Of a DNA stretch of 64,000 nucleotides, positions 41,588 through 50,713 are shown in pieces (the first letter of the stretch is position 1; each line of letters starts with the position of its first letter). Location of the stretch: the NCBI GenBank assembly GCA_051061015.1, contig JBPFEG010000060.1:137924-201923 (forward strand). The letters run 5' to 3'. The DNA comes from Methylomicrobium sp051061015 (GTDB lineage Bacteria; Pseudomonadota; Gammaproteobacteria; Methylococcales; Methylomonadaceae). The notes below the pieces were generated by a model, which was not told the DNA's origin, did no database searches, and worked only from the letters and a program-made list of their open reading frames with translations. A program made the translations under genes and the position numbers.

Positions 41588-42454
41588 ATGACGAGCGAAT
41601 GCGGCAAATTGTATGTGGTTGCCACCCCGATTGGTAACCTTGGTGATATCAGTTACCGGGCTGTAGAAACGCTTCGGCAGGTCGATTTGATCGCCGCCGA
41701 AGATACGCGGCATATCAAAATCTTATTGCAGCATTACGGTATCAACCGAAAAGTCATCTCGTTGCATCAGCATAATGAAGAGCGTGCTTCGGCGGATCTG
41801 CTCGAAAAACTCCGGGCGGGGCTGTCGATTGCACTGGTGTCGGATGCGGGGACGCCGCTGGTCAGCGATCCCGGCATGCCGCTGGTACAGGCGGTCAGGG
41901 ATGCAGGGATCGAGGTGTCGCCACTGCCGGGCGCCTGCGCGCTGATCGCGGCTTTGTCCGTGGCGGGGTTGCCGACGGCACGGTTCTCATTTGAAGGTTT
42001 CGCCCCCAGAACGTCGTCGGAAAGAAAATCCTTTTTTAAGGCAAAAGCGGAATCTATGGAGACATGGATTTTTTATGAATCCTGCCATCGTGTACTGGCA
42101 TCCTTGCAGGACATGAAGGAGATGTTGCCTGCAGATCGCCGGATTGTGATTGCCAGGGAATTGACGAAACTTCATGAAACGGTGGTGAAAATGACCCTGA
42201 GCGAAGCGCAGGCGTTGGTCGAATCCGATCCGAACATGCAGAGAGGAGAGTTTGTCATCCTAGTCGAGGGTGCGCCGAGAGATGAGCGTTCGGCAGAGAT
42301 TACGGCCGAACAGGAAAAAATGCTCGAAATTCTGCTGAGAGAATGCTCGATTAAAACCGCCGTTGCGCTGGCGGTTGAGATTACGGGGGGGCGCAAAAAA
42401 GCCCTCTATCAGGCGGCGCTGAGGCTTCAGTCGACAAAAGAGAATGATGATTAA
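41588..42454 (+). CDS. rsmI: 16S rRNA (cytidine1402-2'-O)-methyltransferase
   Basis: Methylates the 2'-O of C1402 in 16S rRNA, near the P site, with S-adenosylmethionine. The 288-residue protein is tetrapyrrole-methylase-like: LYVVATPIGNLGDISYRAVE at the N terminus, then LIAAEDTRHIKILLQHYGI, ALVSDAGTPLVSDPGMPLV near 95, LPGACALIAALSVAGLPT near 120, and TKLHETVVKMTLSEA near 197. The C-terminal domain has the helix NKAVALAVEITGGRKKALYQ-like KTAVALAVEITGGRKKALYQ. It is divergent from yraN and followed by the RNase P RNA gene 55 bases downstream. Confidence 0.95.
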   Translation: MTSECGKLYVVATPIGNLGDISYRAVETLRQVDLIAAEDTRHIKILLQHYGINRKVISLHQHNEERASADLLEKLRAGLSIALVSDAGTPLVSDPGMPLVQAVRDAGIEVSPLPGACALIAALSVAGLPTARFSFEGFAPRTSSERKSFFKAKAESMETWIFYESCHRVLASLQDMKEMLPADRRIVIARELTKLHETVVKMTLSEAQALVESDPNMQRGEFVILVEGAPRDERSAEITAEQEKMLEILLRECSIKTAVALAVEITGGRKKALYQAALRLQSTKENDD

Positions 42455-42508
42455 CGTTAATATTTTTCAGTTCGGCGATTATCATGAATTTATGATACAC
42501 TATGAATT

Positions 42509-42904
42509 GAAAGAGTCGGCTGAGCAGTCGCTGTTTTATCGTAAAGATAAAATGGAGGAAAGTCCGGGCTCCATAGGGCAGGGCGCCAGGTAACGCCTGG
42601 GAGGTGCGAGTCTACGGAAAGTGCCACAGAAAATATACCGCCCAGCCCCTAAATTTTTGTTAATTCCTTAATGGGAGTTTTCAGTAAATTTAGAGGCTGG
42701 GTAAGGGTGAAAAGGTGCGGTAAGAGCGCACCGCGTCTCTGGTAACAGAGGCGGCACGGAAAACCCCGCCCGGAGCAAGATCAAATAGAGGAACAAACGC
42801 GCGGCCCGCGCGGTTCCTGGGTAGATTGCTTGAGTTGCAGGGTAACTTGCAACCTAGATGAATGGCTGTTCAAGACAGAACCCGGCTTACAGGCTGACTC
42901 TTTC
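42509..42904 (+). ncRNA. rnpB: RNase P RNA, class A
   Basis: Catalytic RNA that matures tRNA 5' ends. The closing P1 helix is visible as GAAAGAGTC at 42509 with GACTCTTTC at 42896. Universal blocks are GAGGAAAGTCCGGGCTCCATAG near 42551 and the AGGGTGAAAAGGTGCGGTAAGAG, CCGGAGCAAGATCAAATAG and TGGCTGTTCAAGACAGAACCCGGCTTA segments, in that order. Bases 42641-42701 form an unusually long AT-rich hairpin at the P12 position. The gene is 55 bases after rsmI; TATGAT at 42491 may be its -10. Confidence 0.95.
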
Positions 42905-43184
42905 AATTTTCTTTATCCATATCGTTTGCGATCGGTCGATCCAAACGTCAGAATTTATCTTCTTGTTCTATCGTTTTTAACCCCAGAGTTTACTTCCTTT
43001 CCAATTTGAATTTTCCCCAGGCAGGGCGCAAGTTTTGTGTTCTGTTAAAGTAGTTTCTTATGTTATTCATGTAACATTCTGATAGCAAAAATTATTTGTG
43101 AAGGAGGGTTTTTTGTTTTTCCCTGCTTGATCATATCCTCTGTAAGTCATTGTCAAAAAAGAAAGAAATTTGTTCTAAAGGCTC

Positions 43185-43213
43185 TTGACTCTGGTTCGCT
43201 AGAATCTTATAGT
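43185..43213 (+). promoter_or_regulatory. dcw cluster promoter
   Basis: TTGACT at 43185-43190, a 17-base spacer and TATAGT at 43208-43213 match the sigma-70 consensus well. The predicted start of transcription, about 43220, would place the AGTGG repeats at the very start of the mRNA, where MraZ operators stand in E. coli. Confidence 0.7.
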
Positions 43214-43236
43214 GGAGTCCAAGTGGTAAAAAGTGG
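43211..43236 (+). promoter_or_regulatory. MraZ-box-like repeats
   Basis: AGTGG occurs at 43211, 43222 and 43232, spaced by 11 and 10 bases, that is one DNA turn. In E. coli MraZ binds direct repeats of TGGGN/GTGGG at about 10-base period just downstream of the mraZ promoter and represses the cluster. Position and period agree; the fifth base (A, T or A rather than G) does not. Confidence 0.6.
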
Positions 43237-43271
43237 AAAATTTTGGTTTTTTCTAGTTCCTGGGGGAGTGT

Positions 43272-43739
43272 TTGTTTCGGGGCATCAGTTCGCTCAATCT
43301 TGACGATAAAGGACGTCTGGCAATTCCGACCCGCTACCGGGACGAATTGCAGGATTGTTGCGAGCGTCAGCTGGTCGTCACGGTCGCGGTCAACGAGCTA
43401 TGTGTCGGGGAAGCGGGTTGCCTTTGGCTTTATCCGATGCCCGAGTGGGAGAAACTCGAACAAACGATCAGTAAATTACCGACGCTAAATAAGATGGCCG
43501 GCAAATTGCGGCGTTTTTTGATCGGTAATGCCTCGGAATGCGAAATGGACGCCCAAGGCAGATTATTACTGCCGGAAAAACTCAGACGCTTTGCCAATAT
43601 GGAAAAGAAAATCGTTTTAGTCGGACAGTTGAACAAATTCGAGATATGGAATGAAGACGCCTGGATGGCGAAGGAAGCCGAATGGCTCGCCGGCGATGAC
43701 AACGACGGATTGGACGAACTCGGTACGTTGTCATTTTAA
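43272..43739 (+). CDS. mraZ: transcriptional regulator MraZ
   Basis: A 155-residue two-copy AbrB-like DNA-binding protein at the head of the dcw cluster. The two halves each have the swapped-hairpin signature: LNLDDKGRLAIPTRYRDEL near 8-26 and CEMDAQGRLLLPEKLRRFA near 89-107. KFEIWNEDAW is the usual C-terminal part. In E. coli it represses the dcw promoter. The start is TTG at 43272, preceded by GGGGGAG; GTG at 43268 is out of frame. Slightly longer than the E. coli protein because of the acidic C terminus (AGDDNDGLDELG). It precedes rsmH by 10 bases. Confidence 0.92.
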   Translation: MFRGISSLNLDDKGRLAIPTRYRDELQDCCERQLVVTVAVNELCVGEAGCLWLYPMPEWEKLEQTISKLPTLNKMAGKLRRFLIGNASECEMDAQGRLLLPEKLRRFANMEKKIVLVGQLNKFEIWNEDAWMAKEAEWLAGDDNDGLDELGTLSF

Positions 43740-43749
43740 GAGAATAGTT

Positions 43750-44676
43750 GTGTTGCATTTACCAGTTATGCTGGAAGAGGCGCTTGAACAGTTGGCGATC
43801 AAGCGTGATGGGGTTTATTTGGATTGTACGTTCGGACGCGGAGGGCATAGCCGAGCGTTATTGCAACGACTGGATACTGACGGACGCCTGTTGGCAATCG
43901 ACAGGGATCCGGAAGCGATAAAGTCCGATGCTGCGCAAGATCTGCTGCAGGATAACCGTTTTCAATTGTTTCACGGTTGTTTTTCGGAACTGGCCGACAT
44001 CGTCGAGAACGAAGGCTTGAGCGGTCGAATCGACGGCATCTTGCTCGATCTCGGCGTTTCTTCGCCGCAGCTGGACGCCCCGGAGAGAGGCTTCAGCTTT
44101 ATGAAAGAAGGGCCGTTGGACATGCGGATGAACAGCAGCATCGGTATTTCGGCGGCAGACTGGCTGGCGGTGGTGCCGGAAAAAGAATTGGTCCGGGTGT
44201 TATTCGAATATGGCGAAGAGCGGTATGCGCGGCGCATTGCGAAAACGATTGTGACGCGCAGAAGCGAAACTCCAATTAAAACAACCCGGCAACTGGCCGA
44301 ATTAATTGCTGATGCGGCACCGACTACGGAGCGGCATAAACATCCTGCAACCCGTACATTTCAAGCGATACGAATTGAAATCAATCATGAATTGGATGAA
44401 TTGCACAGCGCCCTGCGGCAGGCAGTGCAGGTTTTGAAACCCGGAGGGCGGCTGGTTGTGATCTCGTTTCATTCGCTGGAAGACCGGATCGTCAAGCGAT
44501 TTATTCGCAGCGAGTCAGGAAGCAAGCACGATCCCGGTAAATTGCCGATCAGGGAGAGCGAGATTGAGAAAGGCGTATTAAAAAAAATCGGCTCTTCAAT
44601 CAAGGCCGCCTTGCAAGAGATTGAGCAAAATCCCAGGGCACGCAGCGCGGTATTGCGAACGGCAGAGAGAATTTAA
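43750..44676 (+). CDS. rsmH: 16S rRNA (cytosine1402-N4)-methyltransferase
   Basis: Methylates N4 of C1402 in 16S rRNA, acting with RsmI on the same base; both genes are in this window. With the GTG start at 43750 the product is 308 residues, the usual size. Motifs are LHLPVMLEEALEQL, then YLDCTFGRGGHSRALLQRL with the SAM-binding glycines near 27, GILLDLGVSSPQLD near 98, RGFSFMKEGPLDMRMN near 113, and ATRTFQAIRIEIN with RLVVISFHSLEDRIVKRF near 235. In-frame codons further upstream overlap mraZ and look non-coding. TTG 43753 is the alternative start. Confidence 0.93.
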   Translation: MLHLPVMLEEALEQLAIKRDGVYLDCTFGRGGHSRALLQRLDTDGRLLAIDRDPEAIKSDAAQDLLQDNRFQLFHGCFSELADIVENEGLSGRIDGILLDLGVSSPQLDAPERGFSFMKEGPLDMRMNSSIGISAADWLAVVPEKELVRVLFEYGEERYARRIAKTIVTRRSETPIKTTRQLAELIADAAPTTERHKHPATRTFQAIRIEINHELDELHSALRQAVQVLKPGGRLVVISFHSLEDRIVKRFIRSESGSKHDPGKLPIRESEIEKGVLKKIGSSIKAALQEIEQNPRARSAVLRTAERI

Positions 44677-44679
44677 GAA

Positions 44680-44952
44680 GTGGCGGCATTCAAAAATTTG
44701 GCCATGGGTGCGTTGTTTGCGCTGCTGCTCGCATCTGCGCTGGCTGCGATTTACAGCAAATACCATTCCCGTCAGGTTTTTATCGAGATCCAGAAACAGG
44801 AAAAAATTCTGGATCAATATGACGTCGAATGGGGGCAGTTGCAACTGGAACTGACGACTCAGGCGGATCAAAGCAAGATCGAACTGAGCGCCCGTGAACA
44901 GCTGAAACTAGTGATGCCCGAGCGGGATAAGATCGTTTACTTGAAACCATGA
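44680..44952 (+). CDS. ftsL: cell division protein FtsL
   Basis: A 90-residue bitopic membrane protein of the divisome, partner of FtsB and FtsQ. A short cytoplasmic end is followed by one membrane helix (LAMGALFALLLASALAAIY, about residues 6-24) and a periplasmic coiled coil (EIQKQEKILDQYDVEWGQLQ), ending in ERDKIVYLKP. GTG start. Sequence conservation is low in this family, so identification rests on size, topology and position between rsmH and ftsI, which overlaps by 4 bases. Confidence 0.88.
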   Translation: MAAFKNLAMGALFALLLASALAAIYSKYHSRQVFIEIQKQEKILDQYDVEWGQLQLELTTQADQSKIELSAREQLKLVMPERDKIVYLKP

Positions 44953-46787
44953 GAGATTTTCGCGGCAGGGTCAAATCGGGAGCGGCGCCGGTCGATTGCG
45001 AGCGGAGGAGAAAACTGCTCGTTGCGTCGGTGATGCTGTTCATGACCGCCTTGGTGGTGCGCGCTATCGATCTGCAGGTTTTCGATAAACATTTTCTGCA
45101 AAAACAGGGCAATAAAACTTATGTAACCGATGTGGTCGTGCCGGCTTATCGCGGCATGATTCGGGATCGAAACGGCGAGCCCCTGGCGGTCAGTACGCCG
45201 ATGCAGTCGATCTGGGTCAATGCGAAGGATCATCATCAGGCTGAGCAGGATTTCGAGGATGACCTGAAGAAACGGAAAAAAAGCTCGGAAGAGGTCGCTG
45301 TTCTGCTTGAAGACTATCGCAGCAAGACCCGCGCCGCGATCCGTGAGATGGAACGTCTGCTCGATTTGCCGGCTGGAAGAGTTGCTGGCTTGTTGAACGA
45401 TAATCCCAAACGGCAATTTTCCTATGTGATCCGCCGAATTGAGCCGCCGCTTGCCGATCAGGTGAAGAATTTAAAAATTGCCGGCGTCAATTTTGATCGC
45501 GAATTCAAGCGCTTTTATCCGGCTGGCGCGGTTTCTGCGCATGTTGTTGGTTTTACCGATCTGAACGATACAGGGCAGGAGGGCATCGAGAAGGGGTACG
45601 AAGATGTGTTGAAAGGGGTGCCGGGTCGCAAGCGGGTAATTCGCGACGGCAAGCAGCACATCATCGAGGATGTCGAAAATGTCCGAGATCCGTCGCCGGG
45701 ACGCGATCTTGAGCTGAGCATCGATCAGCGCATTCAATACATCGCCTATAAAGAGTTGCAGCGTGCGGTAACAGAGAATAATGCCAAGTCCGCTTCGCTG
45801 GCGGTACTGGATGCAAGAAACGGAGAGATATTAGCTGCGGTCAGTTTGCCGCCTTTCAATCCGAATGCGCGGGAAGACTTGAAAGAGAATCTTTACCGGA
45901 ACCGGGCAATGACCGAGATTTTTGAACCCGGATCGACCGTGAAGCCGTTTGTGGTCGCCGCAGCGCTGGATGGCGGTTATGTGCGGCCGAACGAGCTGTT
46001 TGTAACTCATGGAGTTTTCCAGGTGGGCAGGCATACGGTCAAGGATGTGCATAACTACGGCACGATGGATTTGACCCATGTGATCAAGAAATCCAGCAAT
46101 GTCGCGGTATCGCAAATGGCATTGAAAATGCCGCCGAAATATTTTTGGGGTATTTACAACCAACTGGGTTTCGGTTCTTCTGCAGAAGCCGGGTTTCCCG
46201 GCGAAGCGGCCGGCCGGTTACTGCACTATTCGAAAATGCAGGATTTCGACAGGGCGACGCTGTCGTTCGGCTATGGACTCAGTGCCTCGGTCGTACAGCT
46301 GGCGAGAGCCTATACCGCATTGGCCGACGACGGCGTATTGCATACGGTCAGTTTGCTGAAACGCGATGAAGACCCGAATCCGGTGCGCGTGTTTTCATCG
46401 AAGACCGCCAAAAGTGTACGGAAAATGATGGAAAGCGTGATCATGAAGGATGGCACCGCTTACGAGGCGAGGGTCGACGGCTATACGGTGGCGGGCAAGA
46501 CCGGTACGGTAAAAAAATCCGACGGGAGGTCCGGTTATGCCGGAGGCAAATATTTCGCGGTATTCGCGGGCATGGCGCCGGCCAGCGACCCGAAGCTAAT
46601 CATTACAGTGATGATCGACGAACCTTCGGCAGGCAAGTATTACGGCGGGCTTGTGTCGGCGCCGGTATTTTCCCGAGTCATGAGCGGGGCTTTGCGTGTG
46701 CTCGATATCGCGCCCGATATGGAAGATACGATGCCGATCGTGTTGTCCCGCAAAGATTTCGTGATGAACGGCCGTGAAGTTAACTGA
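44949..46787 (+). CDS. ftsI: peptidoglycan D,D-transpeptidase FtsI (PBP3)
   Basis: Septal cell-wall transpeptidase, membrane-anchored at the division site. The 612-residue protein has a basic cytoplasmic end, a membrane helix (LLVASVMLFMTALVVRAIDL, about 23-42), and a pedestal domain. The transpeptidase active site has S329 in EPGSTVKPF, S382-S-N in IKKSSNVAVSQ, and KTG at 517-519 in VAGKTGTV. The N-terminal YRGMIRDRNGEPLAVS is also family-typical. It overlaps ftsL by 4 bases and murE by 14 bases. It works with FtsW, whose gene is also in the cluster. Confidence 0.97.
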   Translation: MRDFRGRVKSGAAPVDCERRRKLLVASVMLFMTALVVRAIDLQVFDKHFLQKQGNKTYVTDVVVPAYRGMIRDRNGEPLAVSTPMQSIWVNAKDHHQAEQDFEDDLKKRKKSSEEVAVLLEDYRSKTRAAIREMERLLDLPAGRVAGLLNDNPKRQFSYVIRRIEPPLADQVKNLKIAGVNFDREFKRFYPAGAVSAHVVGFTDLNDTGQEGIEKGYEDVLKGVPGRKRVIRDGKQHIIEDVENVRDPSPGRDLELSIDQRIQYIAYKELQRAVTENNAKSASLAVLDARNGEILAAVSLPPFNPNAREDLKENLYRNRAMTEIFEPGSTVKPFVVAAALDGGYVRPNELFVTHGVFQVGRHTVKDVHNYGTMDLTHVIKKSSNVAVSQMALKMPPKYFWGIYNQLGFGSSAEAGFPGEAAGRLLHYSKMQDFDRATLSFGYGLSASVVQLARAYTALADDGVLHTVSLLKRDEDPNPVRVFSSKTAKSVRKMMESVIMKDGTAYEARVDGYTVAGKTGTVKKSDGRSGYAGGKYFAVFAGMAPASDPKLIITVMIDEPSAGKYYGGLVSAPVFSRVMSGALRVLDIAPDMEDTMPIVLSRKDFVMNGREVN

Positions 46788-48258
46788 GTTATTGGCCGGT
46801 GAGGCTGTTTTCGCGTGCGAGAGAGAGATCAGCGGTCTAACGCTGGATAGCCGAAAGATTTTGCCGGGTGATGCATTTATCGCTCTCTCCGGTTCGAATC
46901 AGCATGGCTTGCAGCATGCAGCGCAGGCACTCGAACGTGGCGCAGCGGTCGTCCTATACGATCCGGCAGGCGGGGGAACGGAACTGGCGGCGGCTTTGAA
47001 TGGCGCACCGCTGGTGGCAGTCCGAAATTTGGGCTGGAATTTGGGAAAGTTGGCTGCGGGTTTTTACGGTGCCCCCTCCGGAAGCATGAACGTCATAGGC
47101 ATTACCGGCACCAATGGCAAGACTTCGTGCTCTCAGTTTCTGAGCCAGGTGTTGCCCGATTGCGGCGTGATCGGAACTTTGGGGTGGGGCGAATGGGGGA
47201 GGCTGAACGCCACCCTGAATACGACGCCCGATGCACTCGCGGTGCAACAAATGCTGGCCGAACTGCTTAAACAGGGCAAGAAGTCAGTTGCAATGGAGGT
47301 TTCGTCGCATGGTCTCGAGCAGGGACGAGTCAATGGCGTGCGCTTCCTCGGGGCGGTATTTACCAATATCAGTCGGGATCATCTGGACTATCACGGCACG
47401 ATGGAGGCCTATGTCGCGGCTAAGTTAGCCTTGCTCAGACAGCCGGGTCTGGCTTTTGCAGCGGTGAATTTGGATGACGAATACAGTGCCCAAATCCTGG
47501 CGGCGATACCGGACAGCGTAGCGGTGTGGGGCCATAGCCGTCTCGGAAAAACAGTCGGCAAGGGAGAAAGCCTACAGGCTGAGAATATACGGCATGAGCC
47601 GGACGGGGTCATGTTCGATGCCTGCTGGCGTGGTGATCGGGTGAACGTGCGAACTCTATTGGTTGGGGATTTCAATATCGACAACTGTTTGAGTGTTTTG
47701 TCGGTGATGCTCGCGATCGGCGAACCGATCGAATTGGCAGCCGCAAAACTGCGCAGACTGATCCCGGTCCAGGGGCGCATGGAGCGGTTTGGCGGCAATC
47801 ATCAGCCGCGGGTGTTTGTCGATTATGCGCACACGCCCGACGCGCTCGATAAAGTGTTGTCCAGTGCGAGAGGGCATTGCCGGGATAATTTATGGGTCGT
47901 GTTCGGCTGTGGTGGCAATCGGGATAAGGGCAAACGTGCGGAGATGGGCGCCATCGCTTCACGATGGGCGGATTATGTAATCGTAACCGATGACAATCCA
48001 CGTGATGAAGACAGTCAGGACATTGTGGATCACATTCTGGCGGGCTGTCGAAAGGAGCGGGTACGAGTGGTCAGAGACAGAAAACAGGCGATTCAATCCT
48101 CTATTTTAGAGGCGGACAGCAACGATTGGGTCATAATTGCCGGCAAAGGGCATGAAGATTATCAGGAAATAGCCGGGATACGCTATCCGTTTAGCGATGC
48201 CGAAACTGTGCAGAGAGCATTGAATATGAGAGTGAATGGTGAACATGCGGTTGAGTGA
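46774..48258 (+). CDS. murE: UDP-MurNAc-L-Ala-D-Glu:meso-DAP ligase MurE
   Basis: Adds the third amino acid of the stem peptide in the cytoplasm. The 494-residue protein has TLDSRKILPGDAFIAL near 23, the P-loop TGTNGKT at 112-118, VAMEVSSHGLEQGRV near 174, and FGCGGNRDKGKRAEMG near 380. VTDDNPRDEDSQDI contains the DNPR motif that marks meso-diaminopimelate as substrate. The GTG start lies within the ftsI end (14-base overlap), and murF begins 23 bases before its stop. Confidence 0.96.
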   Translation: MKLTELLAGEAVFACEREISGLTLDSRKILPGDAFIALSGSNQHGLQHAAQALERGAAVVLYDPAGGGTELAAALNGAPLVAVRNLGWNLGKLAAGFYGAPSGSMNVIGITGTNGKTSCSQFLSQVLPDCGVIGTLGWGEWGRLNATLNTTPDALAVQQMLAELLKQGKKSVAMEVSSHGLEQGRVNGVRFLGAVFTNISRDHLDYHGTMEAYVAAKLALLRQPGLAFAAVNLDDEYSAQILAAIPDSVAVWGHSRLGKTVGKGESLQAENIRHEPDGVMFDACWRGDRVNVRTLLVGDFNIDNCLSVLSVMLAIGEPIELAAAKLRRLIPVQGRMERFGGNHQPRVFVDYAHTPDALDKVLSSARGHCRDNLWVVFGCGGNRDKGKRAEMGAIASRWADYVIVTDDNPRDEDSQDIVDHILAGCRKERVRVVRDRKQAIQSSILEADSNDWVIIAGKGHEDYQEIAGIRYPFSDAETVQRALNMRVNGEHAVE

Positions 48259-49600
48259 ATGCGCACAGATCCTGAACGGCGAGTTGATCGGAGTCGATGG
48301 CGTCTTCGGATCGGTCAGCATCGATACCCGGACCTTACTGCCGGGCGATCTCTATATCGCGATCAAGGGCGAGCGTTTCGACGGCAATGAGTTCGTCGAT
48401 CAGGCGGCGCAAAGCGGTGCGGTGGCGGCTATGGTGCGGCAGGGCGTCACAGCGAATATCCCGACGATTGAAGTCGCAGATACCCATTTGGCCTTGGCCG
48501 AACTGGGCGGCGCCTGGCGCAATAAGGCGCAGGCTAAAGTCGTCGGCGTGACCGGCAGCAACGGCAAGACGACCGTGAAGGAAATGGTCGCGGCGGTGCT
48601 TGGAGCGGAAGGTGAGGTGCTCTATACGAAGGGCAATTTGAACAATGACATCGGTGTGCCGTTGACGTTGCTGCGTCTGGCGGAACGGCATCGGTACGCC
48701 GTCATCGAGATGGGCGCGAACCATCCGGGCGAAATCGCCTACACGGCGGCTTATGCCAAACCGGACGTCGCGATCATCACGAATGCGGGACCTGCGCATC
48801 TCGAAGGTTTCGGCAGCGTCGAGGGTGTGGCCAGGGCTAAAGGTGAACTTTTTGCGGCCTTGAAGCCCGATGGCGTGGCGGTCATCAATCGCGATGATAC
48901 TTTTTTTGATTATTGGTGTTCGATTGCCGGCACGCGCGAAATCATCTCTTTCGGTTTGCGTGACGGTAGCGACGTGACCGCTGCGGACATCAAAACCGAG
49001 ATTATTCATCATCAATTCGCGACCGGCTTTATGTTAGTTACCCCCGCTGGCCAAATACACTGCCGCTTGCAATTGGCCGGCCAGCATAACGTGGTGAATG
49101 CGCTCGCGGCGGCAGCGGCCGGACTGGCTCTCGGCCTGAATCTGGAGCAGATCGCACAAGGCTTGCAGGCGGTCAAACCGGTAACCGGCCGGTTGCAACC
49201 TTGGGTCGGCCGCAAAGGCAATATTGTGATTGACGATACCTATAACGCGAACTCGGGCTCGCTGAAAGCCGGGCTCGACGTGTTGGCCGGCATTGGGCAA
49301 AGGCCCTGGCTGGTGCTCGGTGCGTTTGCCGAATTGGGGCCAGAAAGCCAGAACATGCACCGGGACATGGGCGCGTTGATCAAGTCGAGTGGAGTTGTGC
49401 GCCTGCTAGCCACGGGCTCCGATGCAAAGGCCGCAGTCGAGACCTTTGGCAAAGGAGCCTCTTTTTACGAGACTCAGGAAGAACTGATCGCGGCGCTGGA
49501 GAACGAATTGACGGGTGAGGAAACGATCCTGATCAAAGGATCGAGAATGCGCCGGATGGAAAATGTCGCGGCCGCACTGGTAGAAAATTTTAGAGCGTAA
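48236..49600 (+). CDS. murF: UDP-MurNAc-tripeptide:D-Ala-D-Ala ligase MurF
   Basis: Joins D-Ala-D-Ala to the tripeptide, completing the pentapeptide precursor. Of 454 residues: VSIDTRTLLPGDLYIAIKGE near 28, the P-loop VVGVTGSNGKTTVKEMVA near 103, YAVIEMGANHPGEIAY near 153, TNAGPAHLEGFGS near 183, and VIDDTYNANSGSLKAGLDVL near 325. ATG 48236 overlaps murE by 23 bases; ATG 48245 (MRLSECAQ) is an equally likely start and would leave a 14-base overlap. Confidence 0.95.
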   Translation: MVNMRLSECAQILNGELIGVDGVFGSVSIDTRTLLPGDLYIAIKGERFDGNEFVDQAAQSGAVAAMVRQGVTANIPTIEVADTHLALAELGGAWRNKAQAKVVGVTGSNGKTTVKEMVAAVLGAEGEVLYTKGNLNNDIGVPLTLLRLAERHRYAVIEMGANHPGEIAYTAAYAKPDVAIITNAGPAHLEGFGSVEGVARAKGELFAALKPDGVAVINRDDTFFDYWCSIAGTREIISFGLRDGSDVTAADIKTEIIHHQFATGFMLVTPAGQIHCRLQLAGQHNVVNALAAAAAGLALGLNLEQIAQGLQAVKPVTGRLQPWVGRKGNIVIDDTYNANSGSLKAGLDVLAGIGQRPWLVLGAFAELGPESQNMHRDMGALIKSSGVVRLLATGSDAKAAVETFGKGASFYETQEELIAALENELTGEETILIKGSRMRRMENVAAALVENFRA

Positions 49601-49607
49601 AATAAAA

Positions 49608-50690
49608 ATGCTACTGTATTTTGCAGATTATTTAATGTCATTTGATAGCGCCTTCCGCGTGTTTCATTATCTGACTTTCCGGGCTATTTTGGGGGCGTTA
49701 ACCGCGCTGGGCATTGCCCTGTGGTTCGGGCCGGCAATGATCCGCAAGCTGACTAATAAAAACATCGGACAAAGTATCCGCGAATTGGGCCCTCAATCGC
49801 ATTACGAAAAGAAAGGTACGCCCACGATGGGTGGCACGATGATTTTGGTGGCGATCGCGGTCAGTACGCTGCTGTGGGCTGATCTCAGAAACCACTATGT
49901 CTGGACGATTCTGTTGGTTACGCTGGGTTACGGGATCGTCGGTTTTGTCGATGATTACCGGAAAGTAATTAAGCGCAACAGCGACGGCCTCTCCGCAAAA
50001 GCCAAATATTTCTGGCAATCGGTGATCGGTCTCGGGGCGGCCGTATTTTTATACAAAACCGCAGCAGTGCCCGCCGAAACGCAGTTTTTCGTGCCGTTTT
50101 TCAAGGATGCCGTATTTAACATGGGCTGGCTCTACGTCGTGCTGACCTATTTCGTGATTGTCGGCAGCAGCAATGCGGTGAATCTGACCGACGGGCTGGA
50201 CGGTCTGGCGATTATGCCGACCGTGATGGTGGCCGGAGGGCTGGGTATTTTCGCCTATCTGTCCGGACATATGGAGTTTGCCAGCTATCTGGCGATTCCG
50301 TTTCTGCCCCATTCCGGCGAACTGATCGTATTTTGTTCGGCACTAATAGGAGCAGGACTCGGTTTTCTTTGGTTCAATGCCTATCCTGCAATGGTATTCA
50401 TGGGCGATGTCGGCGCGCTCGCGCTTGGCGCAGCGCTCGGCCTATTGGCGGTGCTGGTGCGCCAGGAAGCCGTATTAGTCATCATGGGCGGCGTTTTCGT
50501 GATGGAAACCTTGTCGGTGATCATTCAGGTCGCGTCTTTCAAAATGACCGGCAAACGAGTGTTCAAAATGGCACCGATTCACCACCATTTCGAATTGAAA
50601 GGCTGGCCCGAGCCGCGCGTGATTGTACGTTTCTGGATCATTACCGTGGTCCTGGTGCTGATCGGTCTTGCGACCCTGAAGCTGCGTTGA
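49608..50690 (+). CDS. mraY: phospho-N-acetylmuramoyl-pentapeptide transferase MraY
   Basis: Integral membrane enzyme making lipid I from UDP-MurNAc-pentapeptide and undecaprenyl phosphate. The 360-residue protein has about ten membrane segments. Diagnostic parts are KKGTPTMGGTMILVAI near 66, GFVDDYRKVIKRNSDGLSAK near 110 with the DD pair, VNLTDGLDGLAIMPT near 188, FMGDVGALALGAALG near 263 and the histidine-rich KMAPIHHHFELKGW near 320. It follows murF after 7 bases and precedes murD. Confidence 0.97.
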   Translation: MLLYFADYLMSFDSAFRVFHYLTFRAILGALTALGIALWFGPAMIRKLTNKNIGQSIRELGPQSHYEKKGTPTMGGTMILVAIAVSTLLWADLRNHYVWTILLVTLGYGIVGFVDDYRKVIKRNSDGLSAKAKYFWQSVIGLGAAVFLYKTAAVPAETQFFVPFFKDAVFNMGWLYVVLTYFVIVGSSNAVNLTDGLDGLAIMPTVMVAGGLGIFAYLSGHMEFASYLAIPFLPHSGELIVFCSALIGAGLGFLWFNAYPAMVFMGDVGALALGAALGLLAVLVRQEAVLVIMGGVFVMETLSVIIQVASFKMTGKRVFKMAPIHHHFELKGWPEPRVIVRFWIITVVLVLIGLATLKLR

Positions 50691-50713
50691 AACATGTAAT
50701 TGTGAGGTGAAAC

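Larger units (their letters stand above)
42905..43271. other. 367-base region holding the dcw promoter
   Basis: After rnpB the sequence is AT-rich with no coding region. Its first 250 bases show no clear element; an AAGGAGG at about 43100 is not followed by an open frame. The last 90 bases carry the dcw promoter and the MraZ-box-like repeats listed separately. Confidence 0.5.
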
